Part shown: piece after piece, positions 11,100 to 23,257 of the stretch | Layout of the letters: the number at the start of each line of letters is the position of its first letter | Position numbering within the stretch: position 1 is the stretch's first letter | Source of the DNA: Tetraselmis striata | Lineage: Eukaryota > Chlorophyta > Chlorodendrophyceae > Chlorodendrales > Chlorodendraceae | DNA: 64,000 bases | NCBI GenBank assembly: GCA_006384855.1 | Contig: VCJN01002072.1 | Coordinates: 51,453-115,452 of the forward strand | Direction: 5' to 3' | The notes under the pieces: generated by a model | What the model was told of the DNA's origin: nothing | Database searches by the model: none | Seen by the model: the letters and a program-made list of their open reading frames with translations, nothing else | Position numbers and translations under genes: made by a program

Positions 11100-14000
11100 T
11101 GACATGCCAATAACGAGTGAGACTTCGCGGGTTCGATACGCCCCCGAACCACACGGAGGTGCATCAAGTGGCCCATGATATGGCATCTATACCTGTCGTC
11201 GATGACCTCCGAGAGATGGCCTGGGCTCGCAGGAGGGCTGCTGGCCCGCGCAACAGCTCCCGTGGCAGCTGCCGCTACCAGAGCGCACTCCGGCGGTGGT
11301 GGCTTCTCGGCTGCCTGAGAGTGTACTAGAGCACTGGGCGTCGTTGACACGGTGGCTGTGTGTTCAGAAAGCTCTACTCCAAGAGTCTTGCAACCCGGAT
11401 CGTGGCGGCCTCCTTGTGCACCATGTTGACTGGGCAACTGCACGGGAAACGCGGACCCATCCTGCGGCCCAGCCAGCAGCTCTGGCTCGTCCAGGCGTCG
11501 GCTGCCGGCTTTCGTTGTCCCGTCAGGTTGCGCCCCGCCAGATCGCTCGCCGCCGGCGCTGCGGTGGGGGCAGGCCGGCACTGCGTCGCCCCGGCTGATT
11601 GTGAAGCGCTTCGGCGCGCGGGGCTGCCGCTTGGCGAGCTTCGGAAGGAAGGCGGTCTCGTTGGCAGGATGCGCACCTCTCTGCCTGCACAGACAAACCA
11701 AGCAGAGTGGCCACTCAGCGCCCCCCCCCCCCCCCCCCCCCTAAACCCCACCCCGAAAGTCAGCCAACAGGCAGGCTCAGTCAGAGGATAAGGAGGCAGG
11801 CGGGGGCTCACGGGTCCCACGAAAACGGCTGCAAGCGCTGCTGCTCCCTGCTGCAGCGCTTGGCTTGCCTATTCTCGTCCGCCTCGTGCCCGGCCGACGC
11901 ATCCACGCCAGTGTCGTGGGACGGGACGCTCGCCGGCGCGGCATCGTCTAACACATCGGCGCGGCCAACAATGTCGCTAATTTGGTCCGCGGGAGACGGC
12001 CGGGGACCCCAGAGCTGGTTGCTGCGGGAGACACAGGCTGGATGCGCCGAATGGGGGCAAACGGAGTCGCAGCGCGCCGTCTCCACGCGCCCGGGCGAGT
12101 GCGTTGCTGGGTGATGATGATTATCTTTCTCGTAATTCGGTGTCGCCTCCTCCCGTGAAACACGCCCATCGGGCGCCGAGGCTTGCATCTTGTCCGCCCT
12201 CGCACCCTCAGGGTTGCCATCAGCAGCACCCGCCACCGACATATTTTCCGGCTCGTCTTGGCCTGGCCGATGCGCGACATCTGCATCATGGTTGGAAGCA
12301 GTCCTTGGCGCGATTGTCCTGTTGCCGCCGTCGGCGTCTGGTCGATGGGCCGGGGCTCTGCTGAGCTCATTCTGGGGCGCACTTCCCCGACGACAATTGT
12401 CCTGGAGATCAGTGTCACCGACGGCTCGAGCTGGGCTTTTCCCCGGCAAAATGCAGCTGGTCGGAGCAACCGCGTTGCCGCCACGCAGCCAGTCGGCGCG
12501 GGAGTAGTCGGCTGCATCCTTCTGTGCACTCAACGCGAGTTGTACCAGCGGCACCTCGTCCTCCTCCATGTCGCTGCCAGCCTCGCCGGCATTGCGTTCG
12601 ACAGCAGGACGCGGAGCCGAGCTGCAGAGGTGGGGCGACTGACATGCAGCGCGGTGCGGGACGGCCTCCTCCGACGCGGACGCCTCCCGACCGCCGTCGT
12701 CAGGCGGGGCATAGTCGCTGTCGTCGCTGTCGTAGCGACCCTGGGGCGCCTGGTACCGTTGCCTATAGAGCAGGGTGTCGCCGGTGTCGACGGGGTTGTA
12801 GTCGTTGTGCTGCAGCGCGGCTCGCCGCTTCTGCCGCCCAGACTACACACGCCACATGCAACGAGCCTCTGTCAGTGGCGGGAAAAGGAGCTGCAATGAT
12901 CATTTCCATGTCATGGTAAGAGTATCCTTCGATTTGTGTTGCTTTATTTTATACCATTATCATTACACCAAATGTGAAGTGGGGCACTCGACGATGAGTT
13001 GTGTGCTCATGAATCCTTGGCGTCGAAGTAGCCCTAATATAAAAACAGAGGCGACAGCTTACACATATCGGGGTGGGGTAAGGGCATACGTTGGTCCCGC
13101 TTTCTCCGTATATATCCACGTCGAAGAAGCCTCCTGGGGGATGGACGTCGCGAAACCTGATGACGAGAGACGACAAACACGAAAGATCTCACTCATAGTT
13201 CCATGATTCATGAGTATTATCATGCTTCGCACATGTCGCGGCTGCAACCCCAATCGGGCAGGACATGACTCGGAATGTCGCCGAGTATGCTGATGGTGGC
13301 GAATTCAAGCGGCCGTCCCGAGGGAAGTACTCCGCCGGGACTCCGGGAGCGGGGCGCACTTATCGTCAGGCCAGGCCTGGAGGCGGCGCAGCTCCCGGAG
13401 GAGCGGCGAGTTGTTATTCTGCCGCGGCGGGCTCGGAACCTGCCGGCCGGCGCCGTCGATGCCGCCCTCAATGCCCGGTGTGGCGGGTGCGGGCTGCTCT
13501 TGGCGCGATGTTGTGCGGCCGGGCTCGCGCTCCGCCGCCCCATCTATGCCGTCGTCATCTGAGCTGCTGAAGGTGATGGGTGGCATCCCTGTACCAGGGG
13601 ACGCAGTCGCCGCAACTCGGGTGCGCTTCGCTGTCCTTGTCAGCCCCTCCGGGGTGGGTGCCTCTTCGTGAAGGAGGCTGAGGAGGACCGCCCTCTCTCC
13701 CGGCTCGGCCGACCCTTGCTGGTCAGAAAGCGCGATCCTATCCGCTGAAGGCAGGCTCCGGGCCAATTGATGCCGTGGACTCTGAGTGGCTTCGGCGAGG
13801 CTCGGCGGCAGTGTGTCCCCTTCCGGTCCGCTTCGCCGGGCCTTCATAAGCGCGAGTTGGAGGGAGGCTTTGTTCCGGCATTTCCGCACCGCGCCGCGGC
13901 CGCGCTCCTCCTCCGGGCGCTCCGGCGACCGGGGCGGCGAGTCGCCCAGGGGAGCGTTGTCGTCCTGGAAGAAGCCATCCTGCAGGGGACATCAACGCCG

Positions 14001-15350
14001 GCGTAGGTGCAGGCGCAGACGAACCGAGTCAGCGGCAGGCGTAATGGCCGGGCTGCGCTCGCTCCCTTCCCTTTCCAGTCACTGTCGTTGGATCAACAAT
14101 TCGATGCCGAGTTCTGTTCATCTCCCCGTCGTAATGTCGCATTCATCTGCTCCAATATAAATAATAACAACTTGTTCGCCTACAATCAACGCACATCGCA
14201 CATCAAGCAGGGGAGTAGGCAGCCCGGCATCGGCTCACATCGACATCCATCTCTTCGGATTCCGGCAGGCCTGCCTCCCATGGCTCGCTCTCGTCCTCGC
14301 GGTCACAATCCTGCGGGCAGCAGCAGCGAGACTCACTCCTTGCCGGGAGCTCCCCCCTTGTGCAGCCAGCGGCTGGGGCATAATAGTGAGTGGGCATGCC
14401 ATCGGCGACAGCAGCACCTCGTCACGGTGGTGCGGAGGGCGCTGCTCCCGATGGGCAGCCGGCTCATCCATATCGCGCCACCTCTTGCTCACGTCCTCAG
14501 GCTCCGCGCCGTACACTATGAATCCCTGCGTACACATCAGTGATAGGTACCAAGCGCGGTCAGCCAGACTATCAACACGCAGCAACAGCAGGCGGCCAAT
14601 CGAATAACACAGTGTATGTAGAATGCTGGATGGCAGATACCTTCAGCCTTGCTTGCCGTCCATCCATACATATTGCCATTAAAAAAAACCTTGTATTATT
14701 AAGTGTATGTGACACGTGTGTGATGATAAATCTATGATGTTACTAATATAATAAAGGGTGTATACATTATTGGCCGCTTTCTGTTACTAATAGTCACACA
14801 AAGGGAAATCCTATATGGTGTAATACTACTAGCACACGCACACGCACACGCACACGCACACGCACACACACATGCGCGCGCGCTCTCACGCACAACAAAT
14901 CATATGCAACCACAAATTGGAATCGTCCCGCGCGGCAGTCTGTGCAGACGTCTTGCCTGCAGGTCATCTGCGCCTTCGTCATCCCAGCCGCCCTCCAGCT
15001 CGCCATCACCCTGGGCCTCAACCTCATCATCGATAAACGCGCGCCCGCCTTGGCTTAATCGCTGCCGCTGGGCGCTGCTCTGCGAGGCGGGCCTCTGCAG
15101 AATGGGGGAGGGGCCATCCCCCTGGGTCAGTGACAGCTCAGTTACCGCAGCACGCACTCTCACACACAAACACACACTGACACAGTGTGGGAGGGCGACG
15201 GCCTCCGATTTGTTGCGCGCACCGGTCGGCTCCTTGCCGCTGTTGGACCTGCGCGGGATGGCTGGCTGTGCGGGCCGCCCAGCCGTCTGCGGCCTGGCCG
15301 TTGAAAGGCGTCGTCCTCCGAGTCACTTCCGCCTGAGTAGAAGCAAGCAG
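11100..15350 (-). CDS. Multi-exon gene for an acidic, largely disordered protein, unknown
   Basis: Several minus-strand open segments have splice-like borders and a shared style of composition. In transcript order they are: SDSEDDAFQRPGRRRL after CTACTCAG (about 15330-15180); RAFIDDEVEAQGDGELEG after TCTGCAG and before a GC donor (about 15110-14960); GFIVYGAEPEDVSKRWRDMD after TACGCAG (about 14536-14340); DCDREDESEPWEAGLPESEE (about 14325-14245); DGFFQDDNAPLGDSPPRSPE after CCTGCAG, leading into a basic RKCRNKASLQLALMKARR (about 13990-13300); then YNPVDTGDTLLYRQRYQ and a long Ser/Asp/Pro-rich tail (about 12850-11810); and RQRGAHPANETAFLPKLAKR (about 11690). Repeated acidic-aromatic motifs (FIDDE, GFIVYG, GFFQDDN) recall disordered tails of DNA-repair or chromatin proteins, but no enzyme domain is visible. 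Exon joins were not all checked for phase. It may be the 3' part of a longer gene. Confidence 0.4.
14828..14895. repeat. CACACG/CACGCA microsatellite
   Basis: Imperfect run of CA- and CG-containing hexamers followed by GCGCGCGC. A related CA-rich patch lies at 15160-15185. Both fall inside intron-like sequence of the minus-strand gene. Confidence 0.85.
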
Positions 15351-15355
15351 AGGGT

Positions 15356-15399
<44 letters not shown>

Positions 15400-15829
15400 G
15401 GGGTCATACGATGGTTGCAATGGGATGTATGTGCTGGATACATTGTGCGATGCCGGCCAAGGTTCGGTGTATTGTGTCAGAATACCTAAGAGTGAGACAC
15501 AACCTCCTGAATGAGGCAGTCTATGCAACGATCGTGCGCACAGTCCAAATTCAGGTCAAATACGAATAATTATACGCCTAAAGCACGCCCAGTGCCATGC
15601 AACCGCAGCCAGCAGTAGATCAACTATTCAGCACGACTTGGATTTGCAATCTCGTCATGAACCACTTGACAAGAACCCGCGTGAAGATGCACAGTGGGGG
15701 GCTCCAGGCACCTATTCGAAAGCTTATACGTAATCTTTATGAAGGTCAAATCCTGCGCGGAGTGTGTGACAGCACTGCGGCGACTGGGTGGGGGGGGGGG
15801 GGGGGGGGGGGGGGGATACCTGCAGCAGG

Positions 15830-18800
15830 ATGGTGCCTGCTGCCCGGGATGTTGCTGTTGTGGGGCGACACCGGCCGGCCAGAGCTTCTGCCATGTACAT
15901 CATTCCAAACGACAAGTCAACACGCGCCCCTCTGCGGTTCCAAACAACGGATACAGGAAACACAGTGCGGGCGGGAAGTGTGCCCGCACCAAGGGGGCGG
16001 TTGGGGGGAAGGGGGGGGGGGGGCATAGACAAAAGGCAGTGCTGGGGTCAGCTACGTTGATGCCCATAACTCCCATTCGCCCACAACCGCCTTGGCGCCA
16101 CTGCGTCCCATGACTGCCCCATTTCTTTGCCCTTTTGGACAGCCTTAAAACTTCCCTGCTCTTCTTACTGCGTAGGGATGCCGGCGTCGTACCAAGAACA
16201 CTGCGAGTAATGACCTGCCCAGCTTGTCATCGGTCATGCACATGCAAAGCTGTAGAGAGTGTTCTAGACTTAAGCTTGCAGAAAGCAACGCACATTTCCA
16301 GGCTGGTGTGATGGGTTTTCTTCCATCAGCACCCGCACAGATGCACACTCACTTTAAAGAACCCTCCTTACGGGCCCCTACTTGGGCTTGCACGCAACCT
16401 ATCGGAACACCTGCTACAGTTCCGTCTACGCATAACGTCTGAAAGGCAGGACATGGTGTTGTCCACAGTATTCTGCTTATCGCGCCGGCACGCTTGTTGC
16501 GGCAGAGCACTTTCACAGGCTCTCCATAAATGTCAGAAACATGACAAGAAAGACAGTTGCAAAATTATGGCCGCCAGTGTGTGTGTGCGTGTGTGTGTTT
16601 TGTGGTTGGGGGGGGGGGGGGGGGGAGATGGGGTTGGGTGGGGGGGGGGGGGGGGGGGGGGTCTCGTGTGCAGCAGGTACCTATGGCGGGTACCTCCTTG
16701 GCCGGGCACGCGAAGCTTGGTCTGTGTGGAGCGGGCAGCCCTAGCTGGAGCGGCAGCCACGGGCCGGTCCGCGGCGCCGCCAGCTCGCCCGCCCGGCCGC
16801 ACAGATGCCTCGGCCGCCCGCAACACGTCTGCCCCCATCGCATCCAGCAGGCTCTGCAGATTGTCCTCCTCGGAGCCGTCCTGCGGCCCCACCAGGCCCG
16901 ACCCCGGGGCGGCCGTCCCCTCGCCGCGCATCGGCTCCGCGGGCTGCGCGTGCAGGTGCTCCTGGTCCGCCTGCATGCCCGCGAGCCGGAACCGTCTCAG
17001 CCACAGGCAACCTCCATGTCGCCGCTTTGACCTGCGACGGCTCCATGAGACCATGGCCACCGTCCAGCGCCGAGCAACCCAAGTGGCCTACGCTGCGCCA
17101 AGGACTACCGCTGCTGCAGCCACAAAGCCAGGAAAGGCAGGTAACGGAAGATGCCCTGCCCCGAGGTGGCTGACTCCCTTCAACCACAATTAGGATTCTG
17201 ATGACGGCGGAAGATGTGTAGTCATGGTGATGGAGGTGGTCATGGCCATGCAGCTGCTTCTGGCTGTGGTGAGGGTGTTGCTGCTGATGATAGTGGTGGT
17301 AGCGGTGGTGGCGGGGGCGATTATGCTGGCAGGAACGAAAATGGTCCCGACGACAGATATGATGGTGGTAAGGGGTGTAGCGATTGGCATGCGAACATGG
17401 TGGTTGTGGTGGTATTGGTTGAGGTGAGGGTGGTGGTGGTTGCAGGGGATGGTGGCAGTGATGGTGATGGTGATGGGTATGGGTGTGCTGCTGCTGCTGG
17501 TGAAGAAGGTGGAGACCGTGGGAAGAGTGATGGTGGCAGTATGAGTGCTGATGGCGTTGCTGACCGGATGCAAGGTCACGACGGTGCCCCAAAGACCCAA
17601 ACACCCTGAGTAGGGTCCAAAGCTTCGGCGTGGAAGACGGGTGATGGTGGCCAGTTGATGCGGCCAGGCGCGCACCATCGCCGGCCAGCGCTCCTCTGGG
17701 AGAGGCTGCCCGCTCCTGCTCAGGCGCAGCGGGCCGCCGAGTGGCAGACTGTCAGAGGCGCCCGCCTCCGCATGGCCCCAGCCCGCCGTCGCCGCCGCTG
17801 CTGTCAGCGCCGCCCTCTGCTGCGGCCGCAGCCCCCAAAGCTCCAGAACCGCCAGCACTGCGCAGGAGGCCGGCAGCCAGCCGAGGCACTCCACCGCCCC
17901 GTCCTCGAAGCCGCCCTCCCTGCACCGCAGGCACGGTCATCAGCCACAGCGGAGATTTTAGTCAAACTATCTTTCATGGGGGTACCGGGAATGTCCGGGT
18001 TCCCCATGATACAATAGGCGGGCATCGGTCAAGCACTACACGGGACGGGTTGCACCAGGGGCAGGCAACTTTGCAGCGTACTGTCATCAACAACATCGTG
18101 GTGACTACGGTGCGGTATCAGTACCAGGTATGCCTGGCCTTCAAAGGACTACATACGACAGGCCTAGCCAGCCCAATGCGGGTTCAGGGCGTTGGACAGC
18201 TAGCATGGCACGCCCCGGATCAAGTTGAACCCACCTATTTCAAAATTCAAATTCATCAGGAATGAAAAACACCGTGTAGAGAACGCGAGCACCATCCCTA
18301 TGGGGGCATGTGACACTTGCGCGAAGTTGTATGTTATCCTATGGATGGCGGCAGTAAAGAATGTTCACTTGGCATGCAACCAGCTGCAAATGTGCTGTGT
18401 AGAATGTAAATGCCCTGGGGCCGCAGTGAGTTCCGAGGTGCCATGTCGGGGGGGGGGGAGGAGGAGGGGGCACACTCTGCAGGCCCCAGGCTGAGGTACT
18501 TCAGGCTGCCGTGGCCCGCCAAGACCGCATTCACGCTCTGCGCGGTCGCCACGCCACCATCAAGCGCTGTGCGGGGCACTCGGGTCAGCCGTGCCGCCGT
18601 GACAGGGCGCGCTTTGTGCGGGAGTAAGGCTAGCCGGTGAGGGAGAGGGGATGCCAGGTGGGGGCGGGGTGGGGCGAGGAGAGGGGGCTCAACCTGTGTG
18701 GTCCAGGCACAGCAGGCGCAGCGCGGGCGCGGCGCGCAGCAGGTCCTCCAGAAGGGACGCGCTGCTGCTGGAGATGCGAAGGCCCGGGTTGTGCGAGAGG

Positions 18801-20480
18801 TCCAGGCGCGTGAGGTGGCGGAACAGCTGCGGGTTGCCCCATGTGAGCATCTGCCGGCAGGAGGCGCACAGCGGGACGAGCCCGTTGGTGCAGTGAGGAG
18901 GTGAAAGCCCTGGGGGAGGGGGCGAGTCCAGATGGGGAGGACGCCAACCTTCGCCTCATGGTTGTCCAGCTGCGTGGCCCGGAGCCGCAGCGCGCCGAGC
19001 TGCTTCCTCCACTCCGGCAGCTTGAGCGCGTCCCGGGCTGCCTGCGACGCCCACAGCTCGTCCTGCCCCTGCAAGCGGCCGCTTCGACGTCAACCCCGAC
19101 AGCCCTAACTCGGGTGAGGGTTACCTACCCTCCCCCCCCCCCCCCCCTTCCCAAGAGAAAATACTAGAGTACTCACTGGTTCACGCGGCCCTCGGTACAT
19201 GCCCCTCGGCTCCATCGCCGGCCTGTTCAGGCTGTTGCTGTCACGCGGGATGGGTGACTTGCTGCGCCCTCACCCTGGTGGCGTATGCTAAGTACGCCAG
19301 CAGCAACAGTGTTTGTTTCTCTCGCTACCGTCCATGCATGCAACGAAAAAGTAGGGGGGACTACAGCGGGAGAACTTACCCGATTGGCATCTTTCTCACA
19401 CTAGTGAGTAGCCCGGGGGGAGGGAAACTCATGTAATCATTGGGTAACTTCTAGCTGTGTACTCCTTTGCAAGGGGTGAAACTCGTCCTACTACGGCCCA
19501 AACCCGCCACCCCGCGCGCACCCAGGTAGGCCGGGGTGTGTGTGTCTTGGGGAGGGAGGTAAGGGCGGGAGGGGGGGGGGGGGGGGGGGGGGGGGCGGGG
19601 GGGGGGTACCGAGAGGTCCAGGGCGGAGACCGACAGCAGCGCGCTGGGCAGGGCTGGCAGTTGCGCCGGTTGCATCAGCGCGCCCAGCAGCGCCTCCAGC
19701 TCGTCCCCGCCGAGCGACGCGCACCGCAGCCCCGGGTCGCCGTCCTCGCGGCAGCCCGCGGCGGCTCCCTCGGACCTACCGAGCTGCAGCACTGCGCCAT
19801 GCTGGGCGGGCACGCCTGCCGCCCGCCACAGGAAGGACCTCAGCGGAGGAGGCATGCCCGTTGTCCCCACACCCCACGATGAAGGCAAAAGCTTCGGCCG
19901 TTCCGACGGGTCGCTGCTGTACGTGGGTGGGTAGGTAAGGCTACGCAGCGGACTGCGGACTGCCAGGAGGGGAGGAGGGGGGGGGGGGGGGGGGGGGGGG
20001 GGAGAGGGCGTGGGGGGGCGCGGAGCTGCAATCGAAATTTCCACACCCGCCTCACCTAGGGGGGATACGCAGCAGTCAGGAACGCCCGCGAGCAGCGCCG
20101 CAACCCAGGGCACAGGCGGGCCGTCCGCGCGGGCGCAGAAGCCCGCGTACAGGGCCTGCGCACGCGTCCGCGCCGGCACACCCGCCTCGGCGGTCATCCC
20201 CGACCAACCGGGCGGCCCGGCAGGGCCCGCGGTGGCTGTCCAGTCCAAGCCTCCGCCGGCCGCCAGTGACAGGGGGGGGGATGCGGGGGGGGGGGGGGGG
20301 GGGGGGGGGGTTGACGCCGGCGTGCAATGGCTAGTAAACTGACAGCCCCGGCATGCAAACACGTGCCTGCTTCGCACTGGGGTGGACGTGGTGGACCCGA
20401 GGCCCACAGAGGCCGATCCGAGGCTGACAGATCGGCAGCAGAGCCGAGGGCAGCCATCCTCCGTTTGGGAGCACCACCCA
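15830..20480 (-). CDS. Leucine-rich-repeat protein, multi-exon, boundaries uncertain
   Basis: Minus-strand exons carry LRR (RNI-like) patterns. In transcript order: WVAALLAGVPDCC (about 20250-20080); LLGALMQPAQLPALPSALL ending SALDLS at donor GTACCC (19610); GQDELWASQAARDALKLPEW ... QLGALRLRATQL (19068-18949); HLTRLDLSHNPGLRISSSSA ... ALRLLCLDHT (18909-18694, donor GTTGAG); DGGVATAQSVNAVLAGHGSL with KYLSLGPA (about 18570-18485); SCAVLAVLELWGLRPQQRAA (about 17930-17660). A helical segment EEDNLQSLLDAMGADVLRAA (about 16900-16740) and VVWNRRGARVDLSFGMMYMA (about 15960-15830, donor GTATCC) follow and may belong to the same gene. Motifs of the type LxxLxLsxN support a solenoid used for protein binding. 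The join 18949/18909 is one base out of phase with the obvious splice sites, so a missed exon, an unusual site or a base error is likely. Donor-proximal runs are G on the plus strand, i.e. C on the coding strand. Confidence 0.6.
17214..17520. repeat. GGT/GAT-type trinucleotide-rich tract
   Basis: Imperfect GATGGTGGT-like repeats, giving Gly/Asp- or His-rich frames on the two strands (HHHHCHHP on the minus strand). Lies between LRR exons. Likely intronic simple sequence. Confidence 0.75.
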
Positions 20481-20708
20481 AGTTCCTGGCGGCGCCCGCG
20501 CGCGCCTATATGCACGCGCCCGACGCAATTACATCTGCTTTAGCCCGAAGCCCGAAGCTCAATATATCAGGGCTTTCCGTAACTGGATTGTTGCCGAAGC
20601 GGCCGTCGCTGACGCTGCAAGACGGTGCGAGACGGTGCAAGACGCTGCAAGGGTTTCACTGGTGCCAGTCCTGTCCCGGGGCGAAAAAAAAATCTGCTGC
20701 AAGAGTTT

Positions 20709-20895
20709 TGTTTTAAACTAGTTTATGGGGTTTCCTCCCTTGACCTAACCGCTTTTCAGCTACAAGTGCTGCTCAGTGGTACGGGAACTAGGCATATGTT
20801 GTTGCGCCCTTTTTGGGTGCAGCACGAGTAGATATAAAAGCAGCTAGAACAGCTGAGCCTGCCATCTTCCAGTTTTCGCTGCGTTCCACGCAGCG
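20709..20895 (+). repeat. Left 187-bp terminal direct repeat of the YR element
   Basis: Begins TGTTTTAAACTAGTTTATGG and ends TCCACGCAGCG. Contains TTTTTGGGTGCAGCACGAG and AGATATAAAAGCAGC, a TATA-like stretch (TATAAAA, around 20832) that could drive the downstream ORFs. Matches 25489-25675 with one difference seen (TATAAA versus TACAAA). Confidence 0.93.
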
Positions 20896-21008
20896 ATGTA
20901 AAAACTGTCTCGTAACCAGTTGCGAGCAAGGTCACCCCAGGTTGTTCAAGACCACACCCGGCTCGCCATCCGAGTGTGATATTCTCGTCCGTACGTCCGT
21001 GCGTTACT

Positions 21009-21871
21009 ATGTCAGATGGAGAAGAACCCGTCGCTGAGCCGACGCTAAAGTCGTTGCAAGCAGATGTGCGTGCATTGGCTACCGCTGTAGCTCAATTGAC
21101 GGCTCGTGAGCGTGTTGTTGATGGAGAAGGGGCACATGGCTCTCGCTCCTGGCAGCGCATCGCGGGACAGCCGACAGGCAGCGGGGGAGCCACAGAGCGC
21201 CCCGACTTGCTAGAGCTAGCCCAGAGCGGCCGTGTCGGAGCAAAATCGTGAGTGCCGTGAGTGCCGAGGATGACTACCTCGCGGTGCCAGAATTACTGCA
21301 GAGAGCAGAGTCTGGTTATGAGGCCGTTCGACCGGTCAGCCGAGTGCCTGGACTCTTTCCCTTGAGCACCGACCTAACGAACGAGTACCTCAAGCAGGAT
21401 GACCGGCGTCTGCCGGCCCAGGAGGAGCATTTGTGGATGTCGTGTTTCGGGGCCCACATGGCCGCGCTTTTCGTGGCTCTCGACGAGCTACTGCCCTACG
21501 TCCCTGCCACCAACCATGACTTCACCCCCTACCTCGCGAGAGCTCGGAACCACGCCGAGGCCATCGACAAGGCGTTTCGGTTTCGTTTGGCCTTCATGCG
21601 GAGGCTAAATGAGATCAAGCGTGTGCACGGTGACCAAGGTGTTCTGGATGTGCTGCGAGCCCAGCATTTTCAGCCTGCTTCGGAGCATATGGGTTCCGCG
21701 ATCTTTGGGGACCTCATGCGGGACTACGAGCGCCGTGTCTTCGAGGCGACCGTTGCCAGCAACGCGAAAGCGACCGCTACTGCTCGAGTGGTGGCTGCAG
21801 CTGCCGGTCGCGGGCGTGGGCGAGGACGTGGCGGTGGACGAGGGCGTGGCCGCGAAGGTGAGCACGATTGA
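21009..21871 (+). CDS. Gag-like protein of the YR element (one frame change)
   Basis: ATG at 21009 opens MSDGEEPVAEPTLKSLQADV, a predicted coiled coil (heptad-like LKSLQADVRALATAVAQL), and stops near 21251. A second frame continues from about 21248 to 21871 with DDYLAVPELLQRAESGYEAV, a helical body (EEHLWMSCFGAHMAALFVAL ... RARNHAEAIDKAFRFRLAFM) and an RG-rich tail (GRGRGRGRGGGRGRGRE) of nucleic-acid-binding type. The junction sequence AATCGTGAGTGCC also resembles a splice donor, so the change of frame could be frameshifting, an intron or an indel. Coiled coil, helical core and basic RG tail together fit a structural gag-like protein. I found no zinc knuckle. Confidence 0.6.
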
Positions 21872-21907
21872 CGGTGTGGGGCGCCTTTCGTCGGAGCTGC
21901 TGGAGCT

Positions 21908-22861
21908 TTGCGAGGCCACCTTTCGGTGACCGCCGCAAGACACACCCTTGCAGCTCAACGGCGAGATGAGCGCCCCGTGTTAGGGCCTGACCCCCCCACT
22001 TTACAGACTTCCTTTAGACCTTCCTCGGTGCGGCGCTTCTCACAGCTACAACCGAGTGCGGCTCAACCATCCGCACACCTGCACATGGCGGCTCAACTAA
22101 CCGCCTCCCGTACCATTCCACCACTGCGTCCGTCGGTTGTTACACTACGTGTTACAACTGGTTCGCAACGACCAAGTTTCGCGCGGGTACGTTACGCGCG
22201 AGACAGGCGCTACGAGCGCGAAGGGCGCGCAGGGCGGCCCTCTTACCTGAACCTAGCCCCGCAAACCCGTACCGATGCTACTGCAAACCCGTCCAGCAGC
22301 TACCGGCCAACCGCCGGGAACCTAACTGCTGCTGCCGAGTACTTTGCGAACAGTAGTCGTACCGGTGGAACTTTGTCAGTAAAACGACGCACTTACGTAA
22401 TTGACGAGCCCGAAGCTGTCGCTCCCTGGGCTGCTTCATTGCGAGCTCGGCTGCAGGACGCGTTCGGCTCAGACGAGCTGGGCCAGCGGACGCTCGACCT
22501 ACTCTCCAGCTCCCTCAGCGCTCAGACACTCAAGAGCTATGCCGGCCGGCTGTCTCAGTTCGCGGAGTTCTGCCACGACTCCGAGAACATCAGCCCGTTG
22601 GAGGCGACTACTGCGACTGTCGTTCGGTATGTTGCCTGGATCGGCGAGCGGGGGCACATCGCCCCTAAGTCGCTGCAACCTTACCTGTCTGCGATCAACA
22701 CGTTCTTCGAGCTGCACAACCTCGACCCAATCGCCAAGGACAGCCTACACTTAACTTCAGCAAGGCGTGGGCTGATGCTGCGTCAGCGCCGACTGGACGC
22801 TGCCCCTTTGCGTGTCCCTCTGCCTGCGGATGTGGCTTACCGCTTCGTCACAAAGGCCTAG
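21908..22861 (+). pseudogene. Tyrosine recombinase, N-terminal half (interrupted)
   Basis: After a Pro/Arg/Thr-rich leader comes the SAM-like core-binding domain: LGQRTDLLSS-type helix (LGQRTLDLLSSSLSAQTLKS), YAGRLSQFAEFCHDS, ATVVRYVAWIGERGHIAPKS and LQPYLSAINTFFELHNLDPI, a pattern usual for YR integrases of algal elements. The frame ends at a TAG (22859-22861) a few bases before the nested LTR element. After the insertion the same frame resumes at 24741. The TAG is therefore an independent lesion next to the insertion site. Confidence 0.75.
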
Positions 22862-22866
22862 CTGAT

Positions 22867-23099
22867 TGTTGGAATCTGCCCGATACCCTAGCACCGGCCG
22901 ATACCCTAGCACCGGCCGGGCACATGTCCCGCGCGCCTTTGCGCGCGCGTGCCTGTCTCCCGGCGGCGGCCCGCCGGGGGCTCTGCTTTCACTCTCTTCC
23001 TGTCCACAGTCCCCGCAGCTCGAGCCCGGCTCGCTGCTCCCACTGCAAGATGCTCCGAGCACTTCCACTCACCATCACCTCCGCGGTTGAGCCGTTTAG
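22867..23099 (+). repeat. Left LTR of nested TRIM-like element
   Basis: Contains two copies of GATACCCTAGCACCGGCC near the start. Same length and content as 24514-24740 apart from a 6-bp expansion. Confidence 0.85.
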
Positions 23100-23257
23100 G
23101 TTATGGGCCCTCACACGTCACGTGGGCGCGAGCGGGGTACAGGGAGAAGTCCGTGCGTTCGGCGCACGTCCGGAGTCGTTCGAAAAACGGCCGAGGCGGC
23201 TGCCACAAGGGCGCCGAAAACTAGCCCGCAAGGTAGGGGCGAGGGATGCACGCTGAG

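Noticed and set aside
11110..11165. Possible tRNA 3' half (GCGGGTTCGATACGCCCCC)
   Set aside because: The bases around the TTCGA loop do not pair as a T-arm, and no acceptor stem or anticodon arm fits upstream.
17190..17604. His-rich minus-strand protein (HHHHCHHP-type)
   Set aside because: Translation of a GGT/GAT simple repeat inside an intron-like stretch of the LRR gene.
16741..17604. 287-codon minus-strand frame
   Set aside because: A shadow that mixes the His-rich simple repeat with an out-of-frame reading of a real-looking exon.
20625..20650. GACGGTGC/GACGCTGC short repeats before the YR element as an attachment site
   Set aside because: The repeats are not found at the right end of the element.
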